Positions 21,926 through 32,962 of a stretch of 64,000 nt of DNA are shown here, in pieces. Each line of letters begins with the position of its first letter. Position 1 is the first letter of the stretch. The position numbers and the translations under genes were made by a program. The notes beneath the pieces were generated by a model. It was not told the origin of the DNA. It searched no databases and worked only from the letters and a program-made list of their open reading frames with translations. Source of the DNA: Simmondsia chinensis (lineage: Eukaryota; Streptophyta; Magnoliopsida; Caryophyllales; Simmondsiaceae); contig JAGTTD010000022.1 of NCBI GenBank assembly GCA_018398585.1, positions 10,331,501-10,395,500 on the forward strand. The letters run 5' to 3'.

Positions 21926-22325
21926 TGATGCGAGCGAGTCTTAGCAAGTATACTAAGTTGTATCAAGTAATAAAGAGGGAGTTGAGTATCATTCACATAA
22001 GGATTGTTTATTGATTGAATATAGAAATTGTATAGTTCTAATTCTATTTTAACGACAGAATCTTGGAATTTAGATGCAAAAACTAAAGAAAACTAAATAT
22101 TAAGAAAGGATCACTAATTTAGTCCTTGGTCCTTAATTTGAGCCTTTAACTAATGTTTGGTCTTAACCAGCTCCTATTTGGAGTAATGAATACTTTTAAA
22201 ATATTAAAATATTGGTCCAAACTAGTTTGGAGAGCTCAATCATTAACTAAATCAATTATTATTTGATCTAGTTCTTGGTCAGTTTTAACAAGCTTTTGCT
22301 CCCTCCTTAGGTGTAACGATGTGTG
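21926..22325 (-). repeat. 3' portion of a gypsy LTR (adjacent to primer site)
   Basis: In + reading it starts TGATGCGAGCGAG next to the primer site and contains 'caagtatactaagttgtatc' and 'gagttgagtatcattcacat'. This block is repeated at 22326-22520, and in both it corresponds to the terminal part of Athila/Tat LTRs. It is cut after 400 bp, where a second LTR of the same type begins. Confidence 0.6.
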
Positions 22326-23576
22326 TGATGCTTATCAAGTATACTAAGTCATACCAAGTAATAAAAAACGAGTTAAGTATCATTTCCATGAGAATTGTTT
22401 ATGGATTGAGTACTGAAATTATTTAGTTCTAATTCTACTTGAACAGCCGAATCTTGAATTTGCATACGAAACTTAAAGAAAATTAAAGATTAAGAAAAGA
22501 TCACTAATTTAGGTGTGCATTTGATTGAACTAAGGTCTAATCCAATTTTACCTAATTGCACTGATACGACCTCTAGTTCTCAGTATTCAGTTGTTTATTC
22601 ATGTTAAGCTCGAAACCGTGATTTACTATTTGCTCCCGAGCAATGTCTAGCATGCTCTTGTACCTATTAATCCATCAATCTCTTGCATTAATTGAAATTT
22701 AAAAAAAAAAAAGTTTTGAAGATATTTGGTTTTTACATACAAGACCATACAAATTGCATTAACCTATCACTAGCATTTGCTCCATTTATAGTATTTATTA
22801 CTATAGTAATCATCACAAATCTCCTCTTGGACCTTGATGTGTTTTAAACGTGATTTAAAAACCGTCTACTTGCAAGCGTACGGAATTGTCGTAGCTCAAT
22901 CGGGTATCTCAGAAACGAAATGTTTCAAATATTCCAGGAAATTCTTGCTCCCATTGAATAATTCGTATCTATATGCATCAGAATCCCGATTCATGGATCT
23001 CTTGGTTCGAGATATAAAAAAACCACAAAAAATCGGTGTTTAAGTCGGATTTCGTTATTTATAAGTTATCCGGTTTTTTGGGTTTTTGATGATTCTTTGA
23101 ACAATTAGCCGAGGAAAGCAACAAAATCTATACTAAAGGTGTGAATTCAATTGGAGCTGGTTTAGGAAATGAATTTAGGGTGACTTTACTCGAATCCCAA
23201 CATTATATTTTACTTATGACAATGATTTAAGAGGCTTAGGCTACAAGCACTAGGCTTGGGTTAATATTTAAATTATGGCTGAGGGTAATTAACTAGTTTA
23301 AAGGTATAACCTACCATATCATTCTACATGTAGCATAGGTTATCTCATTAGCACTACTTAATTCCTTTCTTCCTCCTAATTCAATATTAACCTATATAAA
23401 AAATTGTATTCAGGATTGGGTATAACCTCATCCTTGACCATGCTTGAAAACCTGTTATGTTAAAGTCTAGGTTACAAGCTCATAATGCAAATAAATTGGA
23501 AATCCAAACATAGCTACAAGCACATCCAAAGAAAACCAATTAACATGAAGAATTCCCACAAGGGTGTGAAAATAAC

Positions 23577-24573
23577 TGATGTGTTTTAAATGTGTGTTTT
23601 AAAACCGTCTATTCGCAAGCGTACGAGATCATTGTCACTGAATCGGGTATACGGGTCGTATCCGCAGGGAATCGGAGTTAAGTTGGATTTTGTTATTAAC
23701 GAGTGGTTGAAATCGAGTTTTGGGTTGGTTTAAATGATATGTTAACTAAAATAGCAAAACTAATGATAAACTAAAAGTGTCAATTCAATTGAGGTTAGTT
23801 TATGGAGTGAATTTAGGGTAGCGTAACAGGTATCCTATCATTATATTCTACTATAACAATGGTGGGTTAGTACTTGAATTAGGACTTAGGGTAATGAACT
23901 AGTCTAATGGCATAACCTCCCATATCACCCCTACATGTAACATAGGTTATCTCATTAGCACTACTTAATTCCTTTGTCACTCCTAACCAAATATTAATTT
24001 GTATAAAGATTGTGTTTAGGGTTGGGTACAATCTCAATCCTAACCACGCGTGAAAACCGGTTATGTTATGGTCTAAGCTACAAGCTCGTAGACTAACGCT
24101 AATAACTTGAAAATCTTAACATGGCTACAAGCTCACACAAAGAAAACCAAACAACGATCCTAAATTCCCCACAGGGGTGCGTATTTAACATAACAAAACC
24201 ATTGTTTACAATAAAATATAAATCTGGGATATGGATGGCTACCCGTCCTTCATCCCTAAACTAAGAGTCTACTCCTCCATAGGAGTTCTAAACATCATGA
24301 AATCTAAGAAAGAAAATAATAATGATAAAACTAAGGATTTGAAGACTCCCCCAATTGATGTTGACGTTGATCCTTGCTTTGATTTCCCTCAGTACTCCGA
24401 CCACTTGCGCTTCGGCGTTTGAGAACCCTTTGGATCTTGTAGCGGCTTCGGGAAGGAAAGGATGAGAGGAGGCGTGGCAAAAGATCTCTTAAAATAATTA
24501 GGTATTCAATATTTAAATCGCGCGGCAGAGGCGGCGGCGGCGTGTTGTGCCGCCCCCCTTTTGCTCCCGGCAA

Positions 24574-24608
<35 letters not shown>

Positions 24609-24909
24609 TATAATATAATATAATATAATATAATATATAATATTATAAAAGATATATATTAACTATTCATGAAGCCTATTTGGGTTACCGAATTACAACC
24701 CGATTGGTTATTCTTTTCCACATGTGGTCGGGTTTCTAAAAGTAGTCTTCAATTATGCCTCGATTACATTTGATTCTGCGACTTTTCAACCTTCGTTTGC
24801 TCCGTTGCACTCTAAGCCATAATGTGCCTAGATTACAACAAAACACATATGTAAAAGCCAAACATATTGCGGGGATGAAGAATAAAATATGTAAATATAG
24901 ATCACATCA
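23577..24909 (-). repeat. Inner solo LTR nested in the outer LTR of the same family
   Basis: 1,333 bp, TGATGTG at the left end and CACATCA at the right, with an exact 5-bp target duplication ATAAC at 23572-23576 and 24910-24914. Removing it joins the outer LTR across the site in agreement with the inner copy's own sequence at 24185-24215. It holds a GGC-rich patch (24520-24560) and a TA microsatellite. Confidence 0.88.
24576..24605. repeat. (TA)15 microsatellite
   Basis: Thirty bases of perfect TA repeat followed by a degenerate 'aatataatat' stretch to about 24645. Confidence 0.95.
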
Positions 24910-26166
24910 ATAACATAACTCAGTCATTATCAAAAGTACAATATAAATCTGGGATATAGATGGCTATGCGTCCTTCATCATTAAACTAAAGGTCTATTCC
25001 TCCATGGGAGTTTTAAACATCATCAAATCTTAAAAAGAGAAAACAATGAATAACACTTAAAAGCAAAGACTCCCTCAAAATTAACATTGACATTGATCGT
25101 TTCTTTGATTTCCCTAGCACTCCAACCACCTGTGCTTTAGCATTTGAAAACCCCTAGGATTTCATAGGCAAAAGATAAAATTCGGTCTCCCCCTCTTTAT
25201 TGTCACGCTGCAGGAAATTGATCGGCCCAGCGATTGACTGGGTTTCTGCAGCCAGCCGATTGATTGGCCTTGTTTCCCGATCTATCGACAGTTTCACAGT
25301 AAGTTCATCTTATTGTGGGCTACTAATTGATCTGTACTTCGTGCTGATTGGTCATTTAGTATCTGAAACTCAATGAGATCAATTTGAGTTACCGAATTAT
25401 GACTCGATTGGTCCTTCTTTTACACACATGGTCGGGTTTCTCAGAGTAGGCTTTAAATATGCCTCGATCACACTTGATTTCGTCACTTTTCAACCTTCAT
25501 TTGCTCCGTTGCACTCCAAGCCTAAATGTACCTAGATTACAAAAAAAATACATATGTAAAAGCTGAATATGTCACCGGAATGAGGAATAAAATATGTAAA
25601 TATAAGGCACATCAGACCCATTATGAATCATTAGAAATTTTGAATGGTAATGAAGCCCCCGAAAATCGTGAAGAACAATAATAAACACTTCAATATCGAA
25701 TAAACAACAACAAATATTTTAAACTAGAAAAAGTTTTATCCTGCAACTACAGCTACATCATATCCATAGAAATAAAAATTTAGTTCATAATTAAACTAAA
25801 GAAAAAAATAATAATAATAATAAAAGCAGAGAAAAACAAAAAGAGATATAGGATAGGAAGGATCTCAGTAATTCGTGGAATAACTGAGTCGATCTTCTCC
25901 TTTTGCCCTTCTCGTATTTCCTCTCCTTGTTTGCATCTCAAATCTTCAAGAGCCACGCCCTAGCTACTGCTGCTCCATCAAGAATCATGCATGCCTCCCC
26001 CTTTGCTATGTAATTATAAGCTTCCTTTAGGGTTTGTAAGTGTTACATGTAAAAGGCCCTACAAGCAAACAGACCTCTATCCAATTGTTTATTGTTTTAT
26101 CTCCTCAAGCCCTCCTAGCCATCCCCCCTTGAAATACTTGCTGTGGAAGTACTTAGTCTTGCTTAT

Positions 26167-26661
26167 TGTGCAGAAATAACCAATATACTCGGATCTGAAT
26201 CGAATCAAATACCACGACAATAATGAGAAACAATCGGACTAAAAGAGAAACGAAACAATAGACACAAAGATTTACGTGGAAACCCCTTTACAATCGAAAG
26301 GAGAGAAAACCACGGGCGAAGATCGGAGCTTTTCTTATTGAACAAAAGAAGAAGAAGAATTACAATATTCTCTCGCACTCAATATATTGGTTACGGCGCC
26401 GCAATAGGGAAAGCCTCTCTTTTGACTTGGATAAAAAATATGACGTACCCTACGTCCGTACTTATAGAAGCGCGTAAACCCTGTTTCCCGATTGATCGGG
26501 GTCCCGATCAATCGGTTCCTCACCGATCTATCGGCCGCCTCTCTGTAAGCGTCCCTATTTTACGTAACATTCCCGATTGATCGAGCTCCACCCGACCGAT
26601 CGGGCTATCCACGGCCCTTCTCCTTAATGCGCCAAGTAATTTTGAGACATAAAACCTAACA
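26167..26661 (-). repeat. 3' LTR of the Tork-like copia element
   Basis: 495 bp, TGTGCAGAAAT...CCTAACA in + reading. It is about 36 bp longer than the other LTR. The difference falls in a stretch rich in CCGATYGATCGG palindromes (26490-26535), which has two more repeats here than in the 5' LTR. Confidence 0.92.
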
Positions 26662-26676
26662 AATCTCCACCTTGGC
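26662..26676 (-). other. Polypurine tract
   Basis: On the minus strand CCAAGGTGGAGATT adjoins the 3' LTR, the classical copia plus-strand primer. Confidence 0.8.
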
Positions 26677-26748
26677 TCAAAATCAACATCAACAATAAAA
26701 CAACTACACTTTCTCCACAAACAGCCCCTCAACCAGGGCTAACATACA

Positions 26749-29700
26749 TCAAATTGAAAAACCCACTAAATTCGAGCAATGCTCGAACTTGCTTCCTGAT
26801 AGAACTTTTTTGAACATGTCAGCTGAGTTATCTTCAGTCCCAATCTCCCTCAACCCCACCTTCCGCTCGTCAATCAGATCTCTGATAAAGTGATGCTTCA
26901 CATCAATATGTTTCGTTCGGTCATGATGAGTCATCTGATCTTTTGCTAGGTGAATAGCGAACTGACTATCACAGTAAACTTCTGTTACTGCCATGTACTC
27001 GGCCTCGGTAGTAGATTGTGCTGTAACAGGCTGCAAACACGCTCTCCAACTGATAGCTGTGTCACCTAAACAAAACACATACCCTGAAGTGGACTTCCTC
27101 TTATCAAGGTCTCCACCATAGTCAGAATCTACATACCCAACCAAACAGCACTTACTTTTCCCATATTCCAAACACAAATCAGAGGTTCCACGAAGATACC
27201 TGAGAATCCATTTTACTACATGCCAATGTTCTCTGCCCGGATTTGCCATGTACCTACTAACTCTGCTCACAGCAAAAGCAATATCTGGACGCGTGCAAAC
27301 CATTGCATACATAATACTGCCCACTGCACTAGAATAAGGAATCTCAGACATGTACCTGATGTCCTCCTCAGTCTGAGGCGAATCTAACACTGAGAGTCTG
27401 AAATGAGCTGCTAAGGGCGTGCTAACCGGGTTAGCATCCTTCGTATGAAACTTGTCTAACACCTTCTCAATATACTTCTCCTGAGACAAGTATAATTTTT
27501 CAGCTTCTCGGTCTCTATGAATTTTCATGCCTAATATCTTCTTAGCTGCTCCAAGATCCTTCAACTCAAATTCACTCTTCAGCATTGATTTCATAACATC
27601 GACATCTTTCGTATCTCGTGCTGCAATAAACATATCATCAACGTACAAAAGCAAATAACAAAGCCTGAATCTGTCTTTCTGAAGTACACACAACTGTCGT
27701 ACTTACTCCTGATGTAATCATGACTTGTCATGAACTGATCAAATCTCCTATACCACTAGGAGATTGCTTTAAACCATATAAAGACCATCTAAGGAAACAC
27801 ATATGATCTTCTATTCCTTCAATAAAAAAACCCTCGGGCTGATGTATAAAGATACTCTCTTCTAGTTCACCATGAAAGAATGCAGTTTTGACATCCAATT
27901 GTTCAAGTTCAAAATCATGCATGCCAACCAAAGACAATAATGCACGAATCGAAGCGTGTCTAACTACAGATGAGAAAATATCATGAAAATCAACACCTTG
28001 TACCTAACTGTAGCCTTTAGCTACCAAACGTGCCTTGTACCTCGCATCTTCCACTCCAGGAATGCCCTCTTTTCTCTTGCAGACCCATTTGTATCCAACC
28101 AGTCTTTTCCCTGTAGGAGGCTTCACCTGTTCCCAAGTCTGATTCTTATAAAGAGACAGCATCTCTTTATTCATAGCAATGAGCCACTTCTCAGCATTTG
28201 ATCTCGATACAGCCTCTGTATACGAAGTCGGCTCACTGTCATCTAACATTTCAGCAGTTGAGAGGGCATAGGCAATCATCTCCTCATACCCATATCTCTC
28301 AGGAGGCCTGATCTGTCACCTCGGTCTACCACCAGCTATAGTAATATTCTCCACCTGCTGACCTGTTTCTGCATTATCAGTAACAACATCAGAAACCCGT
28401 ACCTAAGGTGCTGGAATACTCTCAAGCTGAACAATCTGCTGATCAGACTGTATCTCTGTATCATCAGGTGTCTTAACTTGAACATTATCTCTGTCAATGG
28501 AGGGTGTGTGTGGTGGATTAAGTAGAGCAGACTCATCGAAAGTAACATCTCTACTAGTCAGAAACTTCTGAACACATGGATCCCACAATCTATATCCCTT
28601 TGCACCTAACGTATAACCAAGAAAGATGCACTTCTTGGCCCTAGGCTCCAACTTTCCATCATTAACATATGCATATGCAGGACAACCAAAAACTTTGATC
28701 TGAGAATAAAGTTGAACCAGACCATACCTCTTTAGGAGTCTTCATCTGTAATGAAGAATGCAGTGTTTTGTTTACAAGGTAGCAAGCCATGCTAACTGCT
28801 TCTGCCCACCATTCTCTCTTTAAACCTACATTTGAAAGCATACAACGAGCCTTCTCAAGTAATGTCCTGTTTAACCTTTCGGCCACTCCATTCTGCTGAG
28901 GTCGACCTGTACATGTCTTGTGTCTGACTATGTCCTGATCTTCACAGAATTTAGTGAAGTCCCCTTCGACAAACTCAAGACTATTATCAGTCCTCAACCT
29001 CTTGATCGGCTTCCCTGTCTGCTTTTCAAGCAGAATTTTCCACTTCTTGAAGATATCATACACTTCATTTTTCTGCTTAAGAAAATAGACCCAAACTTTA
29101 CGTGAGTAGTCATCAGTGAACGTTAGAAGATGCCTGGACCCACCTTTAGAAGCCACTCTGGAAGGTCCCCACAAATCAGAATGTATGTAGTCTAACGTTC
29201 CTTTGGTCTGATGCACTGTTGCCTTGAAGCTGACTTTCTTCTGCTTCCCATAAATACAGTGCTCACAGAATTCCATCAGTCCTGTTGACTGACCACAAAG
29301 AAGTCCCCTCTTACTCAGCTCAGACAATGCTTTGTCACAAATATGACCCATTCTCTTGTGCCATAGTCTTGCGATTTCTGCATCTGTCATAGCAGATGTG
29401 GAAACAACAACTGCACCTATCATGGTTGTACCTGCAAGCTCATACAAAGTACCAACCCTATGTCCTTTCATCACAATTAACGCACCCTTACTGACCCGCA
29501 TGACTCCACCTTCAGCAGTATACTTGTACCCATTAGGCTCAAGGGTACCTAGAAAAATCAAGTTCTTTTTTAAATTCGAGACATGGCGAACATCACTTAA
29601 GGTTCTAATATTTCCATCAAACATTCTCACACGGACTGTTCCAACACACACTACCTTACAAGCAGCATCATTACCCATCAAGACAACCCACCTTGTATAG

Positions 29701-29863
29701 AATTATACGTGGAGAACCAGTCTCTGTTCGGAGTAACATGAAACGAACAACCCGAATCCATGACCCACTTATCTATGGACCCGGACTGAGGATCAGCAAC
29801 TAATAGAAATTCCCCTTCACTATCCTCCTCTACAACACTAGCCTCAACGGACTTGTGTTTACC
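26749..29863 (-). pseudogene. Copia pol remnant: protease, integrase, reverse transcriptase, RNase H
   Basis: From right to left: protease with VMDSGCSFHVTP (near 29750), a frameshift near 29690, the GAG-pre-integrase and integrase core (29681-28662) with GHICDKALSELSKRG, HSDLWGPSRVASKGGSRHLL and a DNSLEF segment, where the usual second-Asp motif DNGLEF/DNGGEF has Ser; GRPQQNGVAERLNRTLLEK follows. After a frameshift near 28660-28700 comes FLGYTLGAKGYRLWDP, then the reverse transcriptase (28279-27694) with VGYKWVCKRKEGIPG and LEQLDVKTAFFHGELEE, and LLYVDDMFIAARD at 27640-27600. The RNase H has YVDSDYGGDLDKRKSTSGY, but about 25-30 residues between AEYMAVTE and VYCDSQ are missing. Pieces lie in three frames, so no functional polyprotein can be made. 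Confidence 0.9.
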
Positions 29864-30637
29864 CTAGTCACCTCTGTTACCCTCTTTTGATTTATTCTTA
29901 TATTTGTAACAGTCTTTCTTTATGTGCCCCTTTTTGTGACAATAGTGACACGACGGGTTCTTATGTCTAGATTTGGACCTAGACTTATTCCCACCATTGG
30001 ATCCCCTATGTTCTGATCGACCTCTCACATGTAAGCCACTACCCGAGTCATTCACCGAGTTAGATAATACATTATCTACCCGTTCTTTACTCACTAGGTT
30101 TCTTTTTACTTCATCAACAGTAATAGTTGGCCTACCCCCGTATATCATGCTTTCTAAGAAGCCCTTATACGCATTTGAGAGCGAACACAGTAATATTATA
30201 GCTTGATCCTCGTCCTTAGAGACATCATCCAAAGCTTTTAATTCATGAATAATTGAGGTAAATTCGCTAAGATGGTTTTTAAGAGATGTAACTTCTGACA
30301 TATGAAAAGTGTACAGCCGCCGTTTCACTGCGAGTTTGTTGGAGACTGACTTGTGGCAAAACATGTCTAACAATTTCTCCCATAACTCCTTTGCAGTTTT
30401 AATCTCCAATACCTCTGACAAAACATCGTTAGCCAAACACATCTGTATAGCCGTGAGAGCCTTCTCATCCAACTCTTCCCATTGTGCCCCGGTCAATGTT
30501 TCTGGTTTCTTCTCTTTCCCCTCCAGTGCTTTCTTCAAGCCGTTCTGAGTCAGGAGTCCTTTCACACCGACCTGCAATAAGCTAAAGCTTCCCTGACCAT
30601 TGAATTTCTCAACCTCGGTTTTGATACCTGATGCCAT
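29864..30637 (-). CDS. Copia gag polyprotein, intact reading frame
   Basis: 257 codons from ATG at 30635-30637. N-terminal FNGQGSFSLLQVGVKGLL, a UBN2-type capsid region with TAKELWEKLLDMF and IILLCSLSNAYKGFLES, and a zinc knuckle CHYCHKKGHIKKDC (C-x2-C-x4-H-x4-C) near 29905-29950, followed by a Lys-rich end. In the family this protein forms the virus-like particle and binds RNA. It ends at a TAG, after which pro-like sequence continues in frame; the TAG is therefore probably a mutation within a gag-pol frame. This is the only uninterrupted large gene of the element. Confidence 0.85.
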   Translation of the reverse strand: MASGIKTEVEKFNGQGSFSLLQVGVKGLLTQNGLKKALEGKEKKPETLTGAQWEELDEKALTAIQMCLANDVLSEVLEIKTAKELWEKLLDMFCHKSVSNKLAVKRRLYTFHMSEVTSLKNHLSEFTSIIHELKALDDVSKDEDQAIILLCSLSNAYKGFLESMIYGGRPTITVDEVKRNLVSKERVDNVLSNSVNDSGSGLHVRGRSEHRGSNGGNKSRSKSRHKNPSCHYCHKKGHIKKDCYKYKNKSKEGNRGD

Positions 30638-30658
30638 TGTATCAATTCGAAGAACCAA

Positions 30659-30670
30659 GCTCTGATACCA
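30659..30670 (-). other. Primer-binding site (initiator Met-tRNA)
   Basis: TGGTATCAGAGC on the minus strand, three bases from the 5' LTR end. Confidence 0.9.
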
Positions 30671-30673
30671 ATT

Positions 30674-31132
30674 TGTGCGGAAATAAACAATATACTCGGA
30701 TCTGAATCGAATCAAATACCACGACAATAATGAGAAACAATCGGACTAAAAGAGAAACGAAACAATAGACACAAGGATTTACGTGGAAACCCCTTTACAA
30801 TCGAAGGGGAGAAAACCACGGGCGAAGATCGGAGCTTTTATTATTGAACAAAAGAAGAAGAAGAATTACAATATTCTCTCACACTCAATATATTAGTTGC
30901 GGCGCCGCAATAGGGAAAGCCTCTCTTTTGACTTGGATAAAAAATATGACGTACCCTACGTCTGCATTTATAGAAGCGCGTAAACCCTGTTTCCCGATCG
31001 ATCGGCCGCCTCTCTGTAAGCGTCCTTGTTTTACGTAACATTCCCGATCGATCGAGCTCCACCCGACCGATCGGGCTCTCCACGGCCATTCTCCTTAATG
31101 CGCCAAGTAATTTTGAGACATAAAACCTAACA
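30674..31132 (-). repeat. 5' LTR of the Tork-like copia element
   Basis: 459 bp, TGTGCGGAAAT...CCTAACA in + reading. It matches the 3' LTR closely apart from scattered substitutions and the palindrome-rich indel at about 30995-31005. Confidence 0.92.
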
Positions 31133-31609
31133 CTTATATGTAAGTCTTTTAAATCAAGGGATAAATATTCACATGAATAAAATAATTATATACAACCAAA
31201 CTTCTAAAATCTAAGGATAATGGTCTCATCTAATTTTCCTTATCCCTTTCGTCTCTATATGACTACCTCACTTGGCATGATTGGGTTCAATTGATGATTT
31301 AATTGGACTCTTTGCTCTTGTCTTCAGCCTCGAGCTTGGGCTTGAGTTGATTTCGTGATCCGTTTTAGTCTCAAAAATTGTATATTGCTCATTTCCTGCA
31401 TAAAAGGCAACAAGTGCTAAAGTGAGTAATATCCATTGAGATTAAGTGCAAGATAGTTAATAAATAAGTCTAAAACCACATAAAAAGTGCATATAAAATT
31501 AGACTTATTAAGTAATATAATTCTTTCCAAACTTTCCTCTGAATTTTAAGTGGATAGTAGAATTCTCAAAATTAACTAATTTTTCATAAGATTTTTCCTT
31601 GTACTTTTT

Positions 31610-31810
31610 TTATTGCATTTCTTGTAGCATTTTCCTCCACATTTTCTTTCCGTTCAAAAGATTTTCTAGATCCAAAAGTAGCCTAAATTTCCCCTTGAAA
31701 GTAGCCAAAGGGTCCATGTTGTGGGGCTTGTCTTCCATCAAAGACCTTTGCAAAAGAGTTGGATCGAGTTTGCCACCATAAATATTAGGAGCAACATGCA
31801 ATGGGTTCAA
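31610..31810 (-). CDS. Unrecognised 66-codon reading frame
   Basis: The minus frame from an ATG at 31810 reads MNPLHVAPNIYGGKLDPTLL, with LMEDKPHNMDPLATF and GKFRLLLDLENLLNGKKMWR further on, and stops near 31610. Its composition is balanced and it lacks the low-complexity look of random AT-rich frames. I do not recognise the family. It may be an exon or exon fragment of a host gene, or a piece of a transposon protein. No splice sites were assigned. Confidence 0.25.
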   Translation of the reverse strand: MNPLHVAPNIYGGKLDPTLLQRSLMEDKPHNMDPLATFKGKFRLLLDLENLLNGKKMWRKMLQEMQ

Positions 31811-32242
31811 AACAATGACAACTTAATATGATACATAGTTGATTGTGAAAACGGGCATGATCACCAATATAATCTTCACAGCCTCAAATTTTTTTTTTTT
31901 TTTTTTTTGGTTAACACATTACGACTTCAATTAGAATCCCAACTACAATTACAACCAAAATTACTATTGGGCCTACTATTTCTATGGCATCAAAAATTTG
32001 ACATGATGCTCAATATTACATGTTAGAAAAAAAAAATAGATCATTTAGGTATCGCAAAGCTCCAATTATTTTTTTGAGAATTTATAAATTGCATTATATC
32101 ATAGTGTATAAAATATCTATTCTTTCTTCTCTCTTTTTCTGACCTATTCTTCTTGTGTAGTATTTTTGCCTACAATTATTTTAGTAACAAGTAATCCATC
32201 AAATCAATGCGAGACTTTACTTTTACTCATGAAGGTCATAAT

Positions 32243-32244
<2 letters not shown>

Positions 32245-32277
<33 letters not shown>
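32245..32277. repeat. (TA)16 microsatellite
   Basis: Perfect TA repeat of about 33 bases. Confidence 0.95.
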
Positions 32278-32280
<3 letters not shown>

Positions 32281-32822
32281 CTTTTGGACTTTGAGAATCT
32301 AATATCATATTTAGATTTGACTTTTTCTTGTTTTGATTATCTACTTTAAGTCAATAAAAGGTTTGGCAAAAGACTAAAAAAAAAAAATGCATTTCAAAAA
32401 CTAGATTTTAGTGTCTAAAAACCAATAGCTTTAAAAAAAAAAATAATAATACCAAACATCCCTAATTGAGCCAGATTCATGAACGGGCCCTAATTAAATA
32501 AAAAAAGCAGATGAAACACAAGGAAAGTTAAAATGTCACCATGTATAGGAAAGATATCCAAGACAGTAAATTACTGTAAAGATGTTTACTAAAATATCAT
32601 GTTTGAGGAGCCATAAGCTCTCATTATTTGAATATAAAACTGATCAATATCAACATTAGAATTCAACCTAAATCTCAGGTTACTCCATCTCTCTTAGTCC
32701 TTTTTATCTCAATTGAGTACATGAATTCAGATATAGGATATTCTCTTCGCTTTTAAATGCAATTTTTTCCAAATTACTCATAATAAATCTCACAACACAA
32801 AGAAAACATTCCTTGTGCATCC

Positions 32823-32954
32823 TTAATTTTTTTTTTTTTTTTTTTTTTAAAAGTTGGTAAGGAGGGGATGGGGAGCTGTAACTACTGGGATTCCATCCCG
32901 GTTTGCTTGACCGGCCCTAATGATTGTTACGGCTAGCTCAAGCTATGTTTGGCC
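32823..32954 (-). mobile_element. Probable SINE with poly(A) tail (minus strand)
   Basis: In + reading it begins with a T-rich tract (ttaa then about 22 T, to 32848) and ends at 32954. It is flanked by GTGCATCC (32815-32822) and GTGCGTCC (32955-32962), 7 of 8 identical. On the minus strand the head contains 'tagcttgagctagccg' and 'gggatggaatccc', weak box A and box B candidates. Family unknown. Confidence 0.45.
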
Positions 32955-32962
32955 GTGCGTCC

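Larger units (their letters stand above)
22835..25614 (-). repeat. Outer solo LTR, interrupted by an inner LTR of the same family
   Basis: In + reading it begins TGATGTGTTTTAAACG and ends AAGGCACATCA. It is flanked by GACCT (22830-22834) and GACCC (25615-25619), a 5-bp duplication with one change. Without the inner insertion it is about 1.44 kb. The first half (22835-23571) and second half (24915-25614) align with the two halves of the inner LTR. On the minus strand the '…ccctgcggatacgaccc' type sequence near the terminus fits an Athila/Tat LTR. No internal region, so it arose by LTR-LTR recombination. Confidence 0.8.
26167..31132 (-). mobile_element. Full-length but defective Ty1/copia element (Tork/TNT1-like)
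   Basis: LTRs at 26167-26661 and 30674-31132, a primer site, a polypurine tract, gag, protease, integrase, reverse transcriptase and RNase H in copia order on the minus strand, and an exact 5-bp target duplication CTTAT (26162-26166 and 31133-31137). Several frameshifts, one stop after gag and a deletion in RNase H make it non-autonomous. The high LTR similarity away from one indel suggests a fairly recent insertion. It lies inside an older gypsy LTR. Confidence 0.93.
22326..31514 (-). repeat. Second gypsy LTR of the same type, split into three pieces by later insertions
   Basis: The LTR starts TGATGCTTATCAAG at 22326 and can be followed as 22326-22834, 25615-26166 and 31133-31514, about 1.44 kb once the insertions are set aside. 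It ends GACTTATTA where GACTTATCA would be expected. The first gap is the nested pair of solo LTRs (22835-25614); the second is the copia element (26167-31132). Both gaps are bordered by target duplications, which supports the reconstruction; the continuity of the outer pieces is inferred from total length and end structure. Confidence 0.5.
31515..32814. other. AT-rich region with one unexplained minus-strand frame and poly(T)
   Basis: Apart from the 66-codon frame at 31610-31810 and the TA microsatellite, nothing is recognisable. A T22 run ends at about 31909 and is followed by 'ggttaacacattacgac', possibly the tail of a minus-strand SINE or LINE whose boundaries I cannot define. Confidence 0.35.

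Noticed and set aside
23577..24909. Possible CRISPR-like or satellite array in the repeated 22.3-25.6 kb stretch
   Set aside because: The repeats are two nested LTRs and two LTR fragments with target duplications, not regularly spaced short repeats.
29356..29700. 114-codon + frame
   Set aside because: Antisense to the integrase region of the Tork-like copia element, whose conserved motifs are on the minus strand.
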